Positions 36,395-45,595 of a DNA stretch of 64,000 nucleotides are shown piece by piece. The notes below the pieces were generated by a model. The model had not been told where the DNA came from and did not search any database. It saw only the letters and a list, made by a program, of their open reading frames with translations. Every line of letters begins with the position of its first letter. The first letter of the stretch is position 1. The translations under genes were made by a program, and so were the position numbers. The DNA is from Streptomyces venezuelae. Its GTDB lineage: Bacteria; Actinomycetota; Actinomycetes; Streptomycetales; Streptomycetaceae. Where the stretch lies: assembly GCF_008642275.1 (NCBI RefSeq), contig NZ_CP029189.1:6616001-6680000 (forward strand). The letters are read 5' to 3'.

Positions 36395-36398
<4 letters not shown>
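35865..36398 (-). CDS. DUF1990 family protein
   Basis: 177 aa. The DUF1990 pattern is visible: an early NYPDRGATAHRPLPAGYNHL (Tyr-rich YNH segment), then TSGMRVQADVGAVRPGSRVV, then GFAYGTLAGHPECGEESFVV, then VWFTVTAFSRPNAWYTRLAG. The family has a START/polyketide-cyclase-like fold and no established function. The ATG at 36398 overlaps the stop of the upstream YndJ gene (ATGA), showing translational coupling. It is the middle gene of the leftward operon. Confidence 0.92.
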
Positions 36399-37306
<908 letters not shown>

Positions 37307-37339
37307 CCTGGACTCCCCCCAATGCCGCGGCCCAACGCC

Positions 37340-37353
37340 TTGAACGCGTTCAA
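37340..37353. promoter_or_regulatory. Operator palindrome 1 (TTGAAC-type)
   Basis: TTGAACGCGTTCAA is a perfect 14-bp palindrome in the 162-bp divergent region between the YndJ operon and the lipoprotein gene. It matches the half-site of palindrome 2 and is TetR-operator-like. Confidence 0.6.
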
Positions 37354-37379
37354 CTCACAGGGGTGAGCCTACGACGTTC

Positions 37380-37395
37380 CTTGAACATGTTCAAG
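37380..37395. promoter_or_regulatory. Operator palindrome 2 (TTGAAC-type)
   Basis: CTTGAACATGTTCAAG is a perfect 16-bp palindrome with the same TTGAAC-nn-GTTCAA core. Its centre lies 41 bp (about four helix turns) from palindrome 1, as for paired dimer binding. Confidence 0.6.
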
Positions 37396-37468
37396 AAGCG
37401 CTCCGGTTGCGTCTCCTGCGCGGATGCGGCAGACAAGAGGGAGCAACCGGGGCAAAAGGGAGATTCAA

Positions 37469-38749
37469 GTGAACGGATCGTCACTTCCGACACCGCGTCA
37501 GACGTCACGTCGTCATGCACCCGCCGGCACCGCCCTCTTCGCCCTCCTCGGCCTCCTCGCCGCGGCGTGCGGCGGCAGTCCGGAGCAGCCGGCCGGCGCC
37601 CCGGGAGCCGAGAGCCAGGAGGTCTACCTGCAGCCCGTGGCCTCCGCCGGCCCCGACCCCTTCACCGCCTCCTCGGCCACGGCGGAGTCCGCCCCGGTGC
37701 AGCCCCCGCTGCCCAACCCGACCGGCCAGGGCATCCGCACCGTCAACGCGGCCACCCCCGGCCTGTACGGAGGCACCCAGCGGCTCGGCAGCTGCGACGT
37801 GGAACAGCAGGTCCGCTTCCTGACCGACGACGAGGCCAAGGCCCAGGCGTTCGCCGAGGCGTCGAACATCGAAGTGGCGAAGATCCCCGACTTCCTGCGC
37901 GGCCTGACCCCCGTCGTCCTGCGCGCCGACACCCGGGTCACCAACCACGCCTTCCGCGACGGCTCCGCCGACGGCTTCCAGTCCGTCCTCCAGGCCGGCA
38001 CCGCCGTCCTCGTGGACGAGCACGGGATGCCCCGCGTCCGCTGCGGCTGCGGAAACCCGCTGGCCTCTCCGCGCACCGCCAAGGGATCCCCGGTGCACAA
38101 GGGCGACCCGTGGAGCGGCTACCAGGCCAACCAGGTCGTCGTCATCGAGCCCACCACCCATGTGATCAACAGCCTGGTGATCGTCAACATCGCCGACAAC
38201 ACCTGGATCGAACGCAAGCGCGGCGACGACGGCGCGCAGGACCGGCCCCCGAAGGCGCTGCCCCCCTTCGACCCGTCCGCCGGAATCCCGGACGGCCCCG
38301 TCACCGCGCCGGGGTCCGCGTCCGGCGGGCCCTGCCCCCCGGACCAGGCCGCCCCGGGCTCGCCGAACGCCCCGGCCGCCCCGGCTCCGGGGGCGACGGA
38401 CTGCCCGCAGACCTCGCAGAGCTCACCCGGCGGGAGCCCGCCGCGGAGCCCCGGCAAGCCGTCGAACCCGTCCACCCGGCCGCAGGAACCGGAGCAGCCG
38501 CAGCAGCGGCCGCCGTCCGGCAACTCCTCGGACCCGCTGACCGACCTGCCGCTGGACCCCGGTGAGCAGGCGTTCCCCATGGACCCGGACGGCTCGGGGG
38601 CGCTGCCCGGCGACTCGGTGAACCCCTTCGGCCCGGACATCCCGTCCGACCCCTACACCCCTTACGATCCCAACGCCCCCCTCACCGTCCCGGACCAGGA
38701 CCTGCAGCCGCAGCCGTCGGACGGGGGCCATGCGCTGGAGAGCGCCTGA
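37469..38749 (+). CDS. DUF6777 lipoprotein
   Basis: 426 aa from GTG 37469, with AAGGGAG 6 nt upstream. The signal peptide has a lipobox (LLGLLAAAC, lipidated Cys). The core, about residues 50-265, follows the DUF6777 pattern: TRVTNHAFRDGSADGFQSVL, then QAGTAVLVDEHGMPRVRCGC, then NPLASPRTA and IVNIADNTWIERK. The last 150 residues are a Pro/Gly/Ser-rich linker probably spanning the wall. The role is unknown. It is divergent from the YndJ operon and shares two operator-like palindromes with it. Confidence 0.85.
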   Translation: MNGSSLPTPRQTSRRHAPAGTALFALLGLLAAACGGSPEQPAGAPGAESQEVYLQPVASAGPDPFTASSATAESAPVQPPLPNPTGQGIRTVNAATPGLYGGTQRLGSCDVEQQVRFLTDDEAKAQAFAEASNIEVAKIPDFLRGLTPVVLRADTRVTNHAFRDGSADGFQSVLQAGTAVLVDEHGMPRVRCGCGNPLASPRTAKGSPVHKGDPWSGYQANQVVVIEPTTHVINSLVIVNIADNTWIERKRGDDGAQDRPPKALPPFDPSAGIPDGPVTAPGSASGGPCPPDQAAPGSPNAPAAPAPGATDCPQTSQSSPGGSPPRSPGKPSNPSTRPQEPEQPQQRPPSGNSSDPLTDLPLDPGEQAFPMDPDGSGALPGDSVNPFGPDIPSDPYTPYDPNAPLTVPDQDLQPQPSDGGHALESA

Positions 38750-38774
38750 CCGGCCCGTGTGTCATGGTGGATCG

Positions 38775-40820
38775 GTGCCGACCACCGTATCGCTGCCGGA
38801 CGACTGGCCCGCACACCCGGACCGGTCGCTCTCGCTGAACCGCATGGGCAGTTTCGACTGGGACCTGATCACCGGTCTCATGCACATGGACGAAGCCGCC
38901 CTCGACGTCTTCGACACGACTCCCGACGAGTACGACGGCCGGCCGGAGTCGCTCGACCCGCGCGTCCCCGCCGCCGAGGGCGCCCGGCTCGACGCCCTCG
39001 TCTCCTCCGCCCTCAAGAGCGGCGAGGACAGCTACGGCGCCTACTTCCGCATCCGCTGCCACGACGGACGGCTGCGCTGGACGCACACCCAGGGCCGCGT
39101 CATGCGCGGCCAGGACGGCCGCCCGTACCGGATCATCGGCATCGTCCGGGACGCCACCGACGAGCTCAGCCACTCGGCGGAGCGGCTCGGCCTGGACGAG
39201 GAGCGGCGCCGCCAGACGTCGGTGGTCGAGTCCACCACCGCCGCCCTCGCGCACGCCCGCACCGTGCAGGACGTCATCGACGTCATCGGTGACGCCCACG
39301 GGCTGGAACGGCTCGGCTCGATGGGCATGGTGATGGGCCTCGTCGAAGCCGGCCGGATCCACCTGGTCGCCGAGGGGCCGGAGGACAGCTTCGTCCCCGG
39401 CACCCGCTACACCCGGATCGACGAGCAGTACCCGATGAGCGAGGTCGTCCGCTCGCTGGAGCCGCGCTTCCTCGACTCGGCGCAGGAATTCGCCCGGGAC
39501 TACCCCGGGCTCTGGGCCAGGATCTCGTACATGCGGATCTCGGCGGCCGCCTACCTGCCGCTCATCGCCCAGGCCCGCCCCATCGGCGCGATCGGCTTGC
39601 TCTACCAGGACAAGGACGGCTTCACCCAGGAGGAGCGGAACCTGCTCGTCGCCCTGGGCAGCAGCATCGCGCAGAGCCTCCAGCGGGCCATGCTGCTGGA
39701 GCAGGAGCACGACCTGGCCGAGGGCCTCCAGCAGGCCATGCTGCCGCGCCGGATCCCGTCGGTGGCCGGCGGCGAGATCGCCGTACGGTACCGGTCCGCC
39801 CGGATGGGGCAGGACATCGGCGGCGACTGGTACGACGTCATCCCGCTGCCCGGCGGCCGGGTCGGCGCCGTCATCGGCGACGTCCAGGGCCACGACACGC
39901 ATGCGGCGGCCGTCATGGGCCAGCTCCGGATCGTGCTGCGCGCGTACGCCGCCGAGGGGCACTCGCCCGGCACGGTCATGGCCAGGGCCTCCGTCTTCCT
40001 CCACGAGCTGGACACCGACCGGTTCGCGACCTGCACGTACGTGGAGGCCGACCTCTCGACGGGCGTCCTCCAGGTGGTCCGGGCGGGCCACATCGACCCG
40101 CTGCTGCGCACCCGCGACGGGGACTGCCACCGGCTCCCGGTGGCGGGCGGGATGCCGCTCGGTCTCTCGGCGGAGTTCGGCCGCCTGGAGTACCCGGTGA
40201 CCACCGTGGAGCTGGACCCCGGGGAAACGGTCCTGCTGTGCACCGACGGCCTGGTGGAACAGCCCGGCGCCGACCTCGACGACGGGATCCAGCTGCTGAC
40301 CTCCCACATCCGCCGAGGCCCTGCGGACCTGCAGCTCCTCGCGGACCTGCTGTGCGAGATCGTCGACGAACGGGGCGGGGACGACGACATGGCACTGCTC
40401 CTGCTGCGCCGCCACGTGGTGCCCGCCCAGGAGGGCGGCGGCCGGCTCCAGCAGCACGTGGCACCGGGCGACCCGGAGGCCCTGGTGGCGGCCCGGCACA
40501 TGATCGGGGCGGCGGTACGGTCGTGGGGCGCGCGGGAACGCGCCGACGAGATCGAACTGGTCGCGGACGAGCTGATCGTGAACGCCCTGATGCACACGGA
40601 CGGCCCGGCGATCGTGACCCTGCGGGTCCTCGCAGGTCCCCAGCGCCGGCTCCGGGTGGAGGTGGAGGACCGCTCCAGCGCACTGCCGCGCCGCCGCGAG
40701 GCGGGGGAGTCGGGAGTCTCCGGACGGGGCCTGATGCTGGTGGACCGGCTGGCGGACGTCTGGGGTGTGGAGCCGCGCGGCGGCGGCAAATGCGTGTGGT
40801 GCGAGTTCGTGATGGGCTGA
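38775..40820 (+). CDS. PAS-GAF-PP2C (SpoIIE)-HATPase regulatory protein
   Basis: 681 aa from GTG 38775. The order is a PAS domain (residues about 20-120, with MGSFDWDLITGLMHMDEAAL), a GAF domain (about 150-300, with AAAYLPLIAQARPIGAIGLL), a PP2C/SpoIIE domain (about 312-545) and a GHKL ATPase (about 565-680). PP2C motifs are GLQQAMLPRRIPS, QDIGGDWYDVIPLPGGRVGA, GDVQGHDTHAAAVMGQLRI and CTDGLVEQPG. The ATPase N box is ELVADELIVNALMHTDGP, and GRGLMLVDRLADVWGVEPRG is the G box. It probably controls a sigma factor via phosphatase and anti-sigma kinase activities in one chain. Its start follows the lipoprotein stop by 25 nt. Confidence 0.93.
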   Translation: MPTTVSLPDDWPAHPDRSLSLNRMGSFDWDLITGLMHMDEAALDVFDTTPDEYDGRPESLDPRVPAAEGARLDALVSSALKSGEDSYGAYFRIRCHDGRLRWTHTQGRVMRGQDGRPYRIIGIVRDATDELSHSAERLGLDEERRRQTSVVESTTAALAHARTVQDVIDVIGDAHGLERLGSMGMVMGLVEAGRIHLVAEGPEDSFVPGTRYTRIDEQYPMSEVVRSLEPRFLDSAQEFARDYPGLWARISYMRISAAAYLPLIAQARPIGAIGLLYQDKDGFTQEERNLLVALGSSIAQSLQRAMLLEQEHDLAEGLQQAMLPRRIPSVAGGEIAVRYRSARMGQDIGGDWYDVIPLPGGRVGAVIGDVQGHDTHAAAVMGQLRIVLRAYAAEGHSPGTVMARASVFLHELDTDRFATCTYVEADLSTGVLQVVRAGHIDPLLRTRDGDCHRLPVAGGMPLGLSAEFGRLEYPVTTVELDPGETVLLCTDGLVEQPGADLDDGIQLLTSHIRRGPADLQLLADLLCEIVDERGGDDDMALLLLRRHVVPAQEGGGRLQQHVAPGDPEALVAARHMIGAAVRSWGARERADEIELVADELIVNALMHTDGPAIVTLRVLAGPQRRLRVEVEDRSSALPRRREAGESGVSGRGLMLVDRLADVWGVEPRGGGKCVWCEFVMG

Positions 40821-40932
40821 CCCCCGCCCCGGCCCGACCCGACGCGCCCCGCTCCCCGCCCTGGCCGGCACGGCACCTCGTCGTCGCCGGTTGTCGGTGC
40901 CGTTGTCGGTGCCGTCCGGCAGGATCACCGTC

Positions 40933-41589
40933 ATGCCCGGACCCACCCGCGCCATCACCGAGTACTGGAACGCCGCCGCGGCCGCGTTCGACGACGAGCC
41001 GGATCACGGCCTGCGGCAGGAGCCCACCCGCGCCGCGTGGGCCCGGCTGCTGAGGTCCTGGCTGCCCGCCGGGCCGGCCGACGTCCTCGACGCCGGCTGC
41101 GGCACCGGTTCGCTGTCCCTGCTGCTGGCCGAGGCCGGACACCGGGTGACCGGCGTGGACCTCGCGCCCCGGATGGTCGAGCGGGCCGAGGCCAAGCTCG
41201 CGCAGGCGGGCCTGCCGGGGCGCTTCCTCGTCGGCGACGCCGCGGATCCCCCGACCGGGCAGGAACGGTACGACGCGCTGCTCTGCCGCCACCTGCTGTG
41301 GACCCTGCCCGATCCCGGGGCCGCGCTCCGCGCGTGGGTCGCGCGGCTCCGCCCGGGAGGGCGACTCGTACTGGTCGAGGGACGGTGGCGGCAAGCCGGT
41401 GACAGCGGCGTGCCCTATGTCGCCGGAGCCGAGGCGCTCCCCTGGTCCGGCGGGGTCACCGCCGTGGATCTGGCCGCCACGCTCCGGCCCCTGGTGTCCG
41501 GCCTGCGTATCGAACCACTCGATGAAGACGCCGAGTTGTGGGGCGGACCCGTGGCCGACGAGCGGTACGCGCTGATCGCCCGGATCTGA
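40933..41589 (+). CDS. Class I SAM-dependent methyltransferase
   Basis: 218 aa from an ATG at 40933 (frame open to 40891). Motif I is VLDAGCGTGSLSLLLAEAGH, post-I is VTGVDLAPRMVERAEAKLA, followed by ALLCRHLLWTLPDPGAALRA and LRPGGRLVLVEGRWRQAGDS, a standard Rossmann methyltransferase. The substrate is unknown. The sequence up to YDALLCRHLLWTLPDPG is typical of small-molecule methyltransferases. It has a short gap to the phosphatase gene before and an Fpg/Nei gene after. Confidence 0.88.
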   Translation: MPGPTRAITEYWNAAAAAFDDEPDHGLRQEPTRAAWARLLRSWLPAGPADVLDAGCGTGSLSLLLAEAGHRVTGVDLAPRMVERAEAKLAQAGLPGRFLVGDAADPPTGQERYDALLCRHLLWTLPDPGAALRAWVARLRPGGRLVLVEGRWRQAGDSGVPYVAGAEALPWSGGVTAVDLAATLRPLVSGLRIEPLDEDAELWGGPVADERYALIARI

Positions 41590-41742
41590 CCGGCGCGGTG
41601 CACGGGGCGGCCCCGCCGACTCCGCTCAGCGCTGTGAACGGGGGAAACCAGGAGATCACGATCCACTTCTACCGCATCTGCGCGACGGGATGAGGCCGGT
41701 GCCCGGCTCGCGCTTCGCCCGGGGCGGCGGCAGGCTGGGAGC

Positions 41743-42603
41743 ATGCCGGAGCTGCCCGAGGTCGAGGCCCTGCGGGAGTACCTCGACGAGCACCTCACCG
41801 GGCGGGTGGTCGAGCGCGTCCTCCCGCTCGCCGTGAGCGTGCTCAAGACCTACGACCCGCCACTGACCGCCCTGGAAGGACAGCAGGCCGGCACCACCGC
41901 CCGGTACGGCAAGTTCCTGGCCCTGCCGGTCGGTGAGGTCCACCTCGTGACGCACCTGGCCCGGGCCGGCTGGCTGCGCTGGCAGGACAGCCTGCCCGGG
42001 CAGCCGCCGCGCCCCGGCAAGGGACCGCTCGCGCTGCGCGTCTCCCTCGTCGGCGGGGGCGGCTTCGACCTCACCGAGGCCGGTACGCAAAAGCGCCTCG
42101 CCGTGTACGTGGTCCACGACCCGCAGGAGGTGCCCGGCATCGCCCGCCTCGGCCCCGATCCACTCGCCGAGGACTTCGACCGGGACGCCTTCGCCGCGCT
42201 GCTCGCGGGGGAGCGGCGCCAGATCAAGGGCGTGCTGCGGGACCAGAGCGTGATCGCGGGAATCGGCAACGCCTACAGCGACGAGATCCTGCACGCCGCC
42301 AGGGTCTCGCCGTTCAAGCTCGCCGCCTCCTTCACCGAGGAGCAGCTCACCGAGCTCTACGAGGCCGTGCGGAGCACCCTGGGCGAGGCCGTCGGACGGG
42401 CCCACGGGGTGGCCGCGGGAAAACTCAAGGCCGAGAAGAAGAGCGGCCTGCGGGTGCACGGCCGGGCCGGGGAGCCGTGCCCGGTCTGCGGGGACACCGT
42501 ACGCTCGGTGTCCTTCGCCGACTCGTCCCTGGAGTACTGCCCCACCTGCCAGACGGGTGGGAAGCCGCTCGCGGACCGGCGGCTGTCCCGCCTCCTCAAA
42601 TAG
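41743..42603 (+). CDS. Fpg/Nei family DNA glycosylase
   Basis: 286 aa. MPELPEVEALREYLDEHLTG has the N-terminal catalytic Pro after Met and Glu3 of the family. VTHLARAGWLRWQDS and LTEAGTQKRLAVYVVHDP are substrate-binding parts. The H2TH region is RRQIKGVLRDQSVIAGIGNA followed by YSDEILHAARVSPF. A C-terminal zinc finger has CPVC...CPTC at residues about 250-270. It removes oxidised bases and cuts the abasic site. The LTEAG and GNAYSDEIL pattern is the actinobacterial Nei/Fpg-like subgroup. The exact substrate class cannot be told. Confidence 0.95.
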   Translation: MPELPEVEALREYLDEHLTGRVVERVLPLAVSVLKTYDPPLTALEGQQAGTTARYGKFLALPVGEVHLVTHLARAGWLRWQDSLPGQPPRPGKGPLALRVSLVGGGGFDLTEAGTQKRLAVYVVHDPQEVPGIARLGPDPLAEDFDRDAFAALLAGERRQIKGVLRDQSVIAGIGNAYSDEILHAARVSPFKLAASFTEEQLTELYEAVRSTLGEAVGRAHGVAAGKLKAEKKSGLRVHGRAGEPCPVCGDTVRSVSFADSSLEYCPTCQTGGKPLADRRLSRLLK

Positions 42604-42629
42604 GCCGCCGCTGCGTAGACTCCGGCACC

Positions 42630-43016
42630 ATGGCCGAGGAGCAGCAGCCACCACCGCCCCGGCGCGAGACCGTCACCGGGGTTCCCCGGGGTGCCCGGCG
42701 CCGGCCGCCCGCGCACACCCCCGCCCGCTCGGAGATCTCCGAGCAGACCACCCTGGGCGCCACCTACGTCCGGGCTCTGATGCGCAGTCAGTTCCGTGCG
42801 GCCCTGGGCGCGTTGGCGGCGCTCGTGGCCCTGATCGGGACCCTGCCCCTGGTGTTCGCGGTGTCGCGCGACGGGACGGGGCCGCTCGTCTGGGTGGCGC
42901 TGGGCCTGCTGGTGTATCCGGTGATGTGGCTCATCGCCCGGTGGTACGTCACCCGGGCGGAGCGCAACGAGGCCGATTTCACCGGCCTGGTGATGGATCC
43001 GGCCGACCGCGGTTAG
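42630..43016 (+). CDS. Small membrane protein (DUF485-like)
   Basis: 128 aa from an ATG at 42630. A basic N-terminal half (PPPPRRETVTGVPRGARRRP) precedes two helices, ALGALAALVALIGTLPLVFA and GPLVWVALGLLVYPVMWLIA, and a tail WYVTRAERNEADFTGLVMDP. In Streptomyces this type of protein often precedes an acetate/cation symporter gene, but none follows here. It may be a truncated operon. The function is unknown. Confidence 0.75.
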   Translation: MAEEQQPPPPRRETVTGVPRGARRRPPAHTPARSEISEQTTLGATYVRALMRSQFRAALGALAALVALIGTLPLVFAVSRDGTGPLVWVALGLLVYPVMWLIARWYVTRAERNEADFTGLVMDPADRG

Positions 43017-43088
43017 GTCGTCTCCTGCGGATGCCGCCGGCCGGGCCCGCGGCGCCCGGTGCCGTGCCGGGCAGGGCGTCGGGGCGTC

Positions 43089-43805
43089 CTACGTCGGCTC
43101 GTACGGTTCCACCGGGAGCGGGCCGAGCGGTTCCCGCGCGTGTCCCTCGGGCGAGCAGGCGGCGAACGGGCCCTGCCGGGGGTCCATCAGGACCTTGAGG
43201 TGTGGATCCGCGTGATGGATCCACCACGTCGTCATGCCGAGGGCCGGATCGTGCCGCAGGTGCTCCCAGGCCAGCCAGAGCGCGGACAGCCGGGCCCCCG
43301 CCTCGGGGTGCTCCCACCAGTGCGGACACCAGGTCGCTGAGGTCCCGTCCAGGGGGCGGCGGATCATGACCGCCAGGTAGTCGGTGACGAAGGCGAAGAC
43401 GTCGGCGAAGTAGAACTCGGCGGCCTCGCCGCCCGCTTCCGGCGTCTGCGTCTGCGCCGGCGTGCCGGACACCGGAAGCGGCTCCGGATCCGGCCGGGGG
43501 AGGGGGTACAGCGCCAGCAGCGAGCCGAGGGCGCCGTCGCCGCGCCCAAGCTCCGCCAGAAGCCAGCTGAGGAGCAGGTCCTGCGACTCGGCGACCTCGG
43601 CGTAGGCGTCGGCGGCCAGGGACGCGACGATCCGCTCCCTCCATTCGTTCAGCCGCCTTCTCCAGCGCTCCTCCTCGACGGCCGTCCGGGACCCGGACAG
43701 GAAGCGCGCCACCGCCCACTGGTGTTCCTGCCAGGCATCGCCGTCGGCGTCGGCCGTCACCCGCGCCGCCACCCGTTGCGCGTGCTCGCTCGCTTTGCTG
43801 TCCAT
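43089..43805 (-). CDS. DUF4913 family protein
   Basis: 238 aa from an ATG at 43805. The C-terminal domain carries the DUF4913 signature: WCPHWWEHPEAGARLSALWL, AWEHLRHDPALGMTTWW and HHADPHLKVLMDP. The N-terminal half is helical with KASEHAQRVAARVTADADGD. DUF4913 proteins occur mostly in conjugative elements and plasmids of actinobacteria, but no transfer gene is nearby. It is preceded by the 43896 gene in the same direction. It may belong to a small mobile remnant. Confidence 0.9.
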   Translation of the reverse strand: MDSKASEHAQRVAARVTADADGDAWQEHQWAVARFLSGSRTAVEEERWRRRLNEWRERIVASLAADAYAEVAESQDLLLSWLLAELGRGDGALGSLLALYPLPRPDPEPLPVSGTPAQTQTPEAGGEAAEFYFADVFAFVTDYLAVMIRRPLDGTSATWCPHWWEHPEAGARLSALWLAWEHLRHDPALGMTTWWIHHADPHLKVLMDPRQGPFAACSPEGHAREPLGPLPVEPYEPT

Positions 43806-43895
43806 GGAACCGATGAGCGCCTTTCAAGCCAGTGAAGGAGTGTGCTGATCATATGAGTTCAGCGTCCTGTGGCCGTGCCTGCGCCCGCGGCATTG

Positions 43896-44411
43896 TCAGA
43901 ACAGGTGCATCGCCAGATGTCCCAGCGGCAGTCCCAGTTGCCAGGCCGGGGTCCACACCCGTGCGTTCTCGTCCAGTTCCTGCGGTGGGTCGTCGTGGTC
44001 GGGCCGCCCGGGGTCGAGGTTGGTGGCGAACAGTTCGGTGCCGTCCAGCCAGCGCCACGCCGCCCTGGCCAGTTCCAGGTCGGGGTCCCCGCCGTCGCCG
44101 CGTTCCCGGGCCTCCTCGCCGAGCGCCAGGAACCGGGTGTGCACCCAGTCGCGCCAGGGGTGTCCGTACGCCGTGAGCGACAGCCACTCGTCGAGCTGCG
44201 AGACCACGCGGATGCCGGAGAGCTCGCCCGCGGCGTCCGAGAGGTAGATCGTCAGGGCGAGCGTGTCCCGTCCGGCCCGGAACTCCAGGGTGCTGACCGG
44301 GATGAGCCGGCCCGTGCGCAACAGTTCGTCCGCGATGTACTCGGCGTACAGCCAGGCCATGGGCACCGCGAGCCCGCCGTCACTGGTGCCGTTACTACCC
44401 TCGGGCTGCAC
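43896..44411 (-). CDS. Hypothetical protein
   Basis: 171 aa from GTG 44411, with AAGGTGG 4 nt upstream. The layout looks alpha/beta: MAWLYAEYIADELLRTGRLI, then LIPVSTLEFRAGRDTLALTI, then SGIRVVSQLDEWLSLTAYGH. It ends in a Trp-rich ENARVWTPAWQLGLPLGHLA. No family is recognised. It lies between the sigma factor (upstream, same direction, about 200 bp) and the DUF4913 gene. Upstream, the region 44490-44580 is unusually A/T-rich (ttgagtaaac-like on the minus strand), so a promoter is likely there. Confidence 0.65.
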   Translation of the reverse strand: MQPEGSNGTSDGGLAVPMAWLYAEYIADELLRTGRLIPVSTLEFRAGRDTLALTIYLSDAAGELSGIRVVSQLDEWLSLTAYGHPWRDWVHTRFLALGEEARERGDGGDPDLELARAAWRWLDGTELFATNLDPGRPDHDDPPQELDENARVWTPAWQLGLPLGHLAMHLF

Positions 44412-44612
44412 CGTTCCACCTTCTCCCGCGTTTCGAGCGTCCCGTCTTCAGCCCTGAGCCTTCACCGAGCGACTCGCGGAGCGGGGGATGTTTACTCAAC
44501 TTGCACGCTCTGATGCCGAAAACGACGCGTTTTATGTCCGGTCCGCATCTATTCACGGCGTTAACCGATCTTTCGCCGTGTCGCGGCCCCGGCAGCGTCC
44601 GGAAGCGGCGGC

Positions 44613-45152
44613 CTACGCGCCGAGGTCGTACCCGTACCCCTGCAGGCCCTTCTTCAGGGCGCGAAGGGCGTAGTGCGTGCGGGACTTGACGGTACCGGCC
44701 GGGATGCCGAGTTCGGCGGCGGCCTCGGCCACCGAGCGGTCGCGGAAGTAGACCTGCATCAGCACCTCGCGGTGTTCCGGTCCCAGCGACCCCACGGCCC
44801 GCCGCACGTCGATCGCCGTGACCGAGCCGGCCACCGCGTCCTGGGGCTCGGGTGCGTGTTCCAGCACCTCGGGATCCACCTCGAGCGGCCGTGACAGCCG
44901 GGCCCGCCGGGCGTCGATCGCGAGGCGCCGGGCCACCGTGAACAGCCAGGGCCGCATGGAGTCGTGCCCGCTGGACAGCGCCTCCGGGTGCTGCCAGACC
45001 CGTACGAGGGTCTCCTGTACGAGGTCCTCCGCGCGCTGGGCGTCCCCGGCCGTGAGGCCGACCAGGAATCCGAACAGGGCCCGACCGTGGTCGCGCTGGA
45101 GTTCGGCGAGTGCCTCGGGGGCCGTACGCGGGAGGGTGGGGGAGAGCGGCAC
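44613..45152 (-). CDS. ECF-type RNA polymerase sigma factor
   Basis: 179 aa from GTG 45152, chosen by AAGGAG 6 nt upstream. Region 2 is LAELQRDHGRALFGFLVGLT, AEDLVQETLVRVWQHPEAL and MRPWLFTVARRLAIDARRAR. Region 4 is SLGPEHREVLMQVYFRDRSV, then AEAAAELGIPAGTVKSRTHY. It lacks an obvious zinc anti-sigma gene next to it, although many ECF factors of this type are paired with one. Targets are unknown. It is leftward, with a terminator not evident before the 43896 gene. Confidence 0.95.
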   Translation of the reverse strand: MPLSPTLPRTAPEALAELQRDHGRALFGFLVGLTAGDAQRAEDLVQETLVRVWQHPEALSSGHDSMRPWLFTVARRLAIDARRARLSRPLEVDPEVLEHAPEPQDAVAGSVTAIDVRRAVGSLGPEHREVLMQVYFRDRSVAEAAAELGIPAGTVKSRTHYALRALKKGLQGYGYDLGA

Positions 45153-45360
45153 GAGGGGCTCCTTCCGGGGTGCGTGGGGGCCGTGGAGGTGGCGACACGT
45201 CCACCCTGACCTGCACGGAGCCCACCCGGAACCGTCCGGCCCCGGCGTTGCGCCCAACCACCCGGGTCGTCCGCCGGGCGGCCGTGCGGGTCGGTGAACG
45301 GTCGAACGGCGCGGCGAACGGCAGGCGCGGAGGTCGCCGGTGCCGCCGGTGCCGCCCGGG

Positions 45361-45460
45361 TCCGGGGGTGGCCGCCCGGGTCCGGGGGTGGCCGCCCGGG
45401 TCCGCGGGTGTCCGCCTGGGTCCGCGGGTGTCCGCCTGGGTCCGCGGGTGTCCGCCGGGT
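45361..45460 (+). repeat. 20-bp tandem repeat (about five units)
   Basis: Unit tccgggggtggccgcccggg occurs at 45361 and 45381, then tccgcgggtgtccgcctggg at 45401 and 45421, and a last variant tccgcgggtgtccgccgggt at 45441. A partial unit precedes it at 45351. It lies in the 443-bp intergenic region between the sigma factor start and capA-like gene. It is a VNTR-type array. Confidence 0.9.
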
Positions 45461-45550
45461 TCCGCCGCCGTCCGTGTCCGCCGTTCGGGTGGGCGTGTGT
45501 CCGCGAGACGGATCCGTTCCTTGACTTACGGCGGGTAGTTATATGGATTG

Positions 45551-45564
45551 CATGTGATCACATG
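45551..45564. promoter_or_regulatory. Palindrome upstream of the CapA-like gene
   Basis: CATGTGATCACATG is a perfect 14-bp palindrome 31 nt before the ATG at 45596. It overlaps the likely promoter area (ttgact at 45512, tagttat at 45533) and resembles a GntR- or CRP-like operator. Confidence 0.5.
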
Positions 45565-45595
45565 TCAGATAATCGTATTAATGAAGGCAGGGCAC

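Noticed and set aside
38682..40958. 758-codon frame opposite the PAS-GAF-PP2C gene
   Set aside because: Antisense shadow of a gene with clear domains; composition is typical of GC-rich artefacts.
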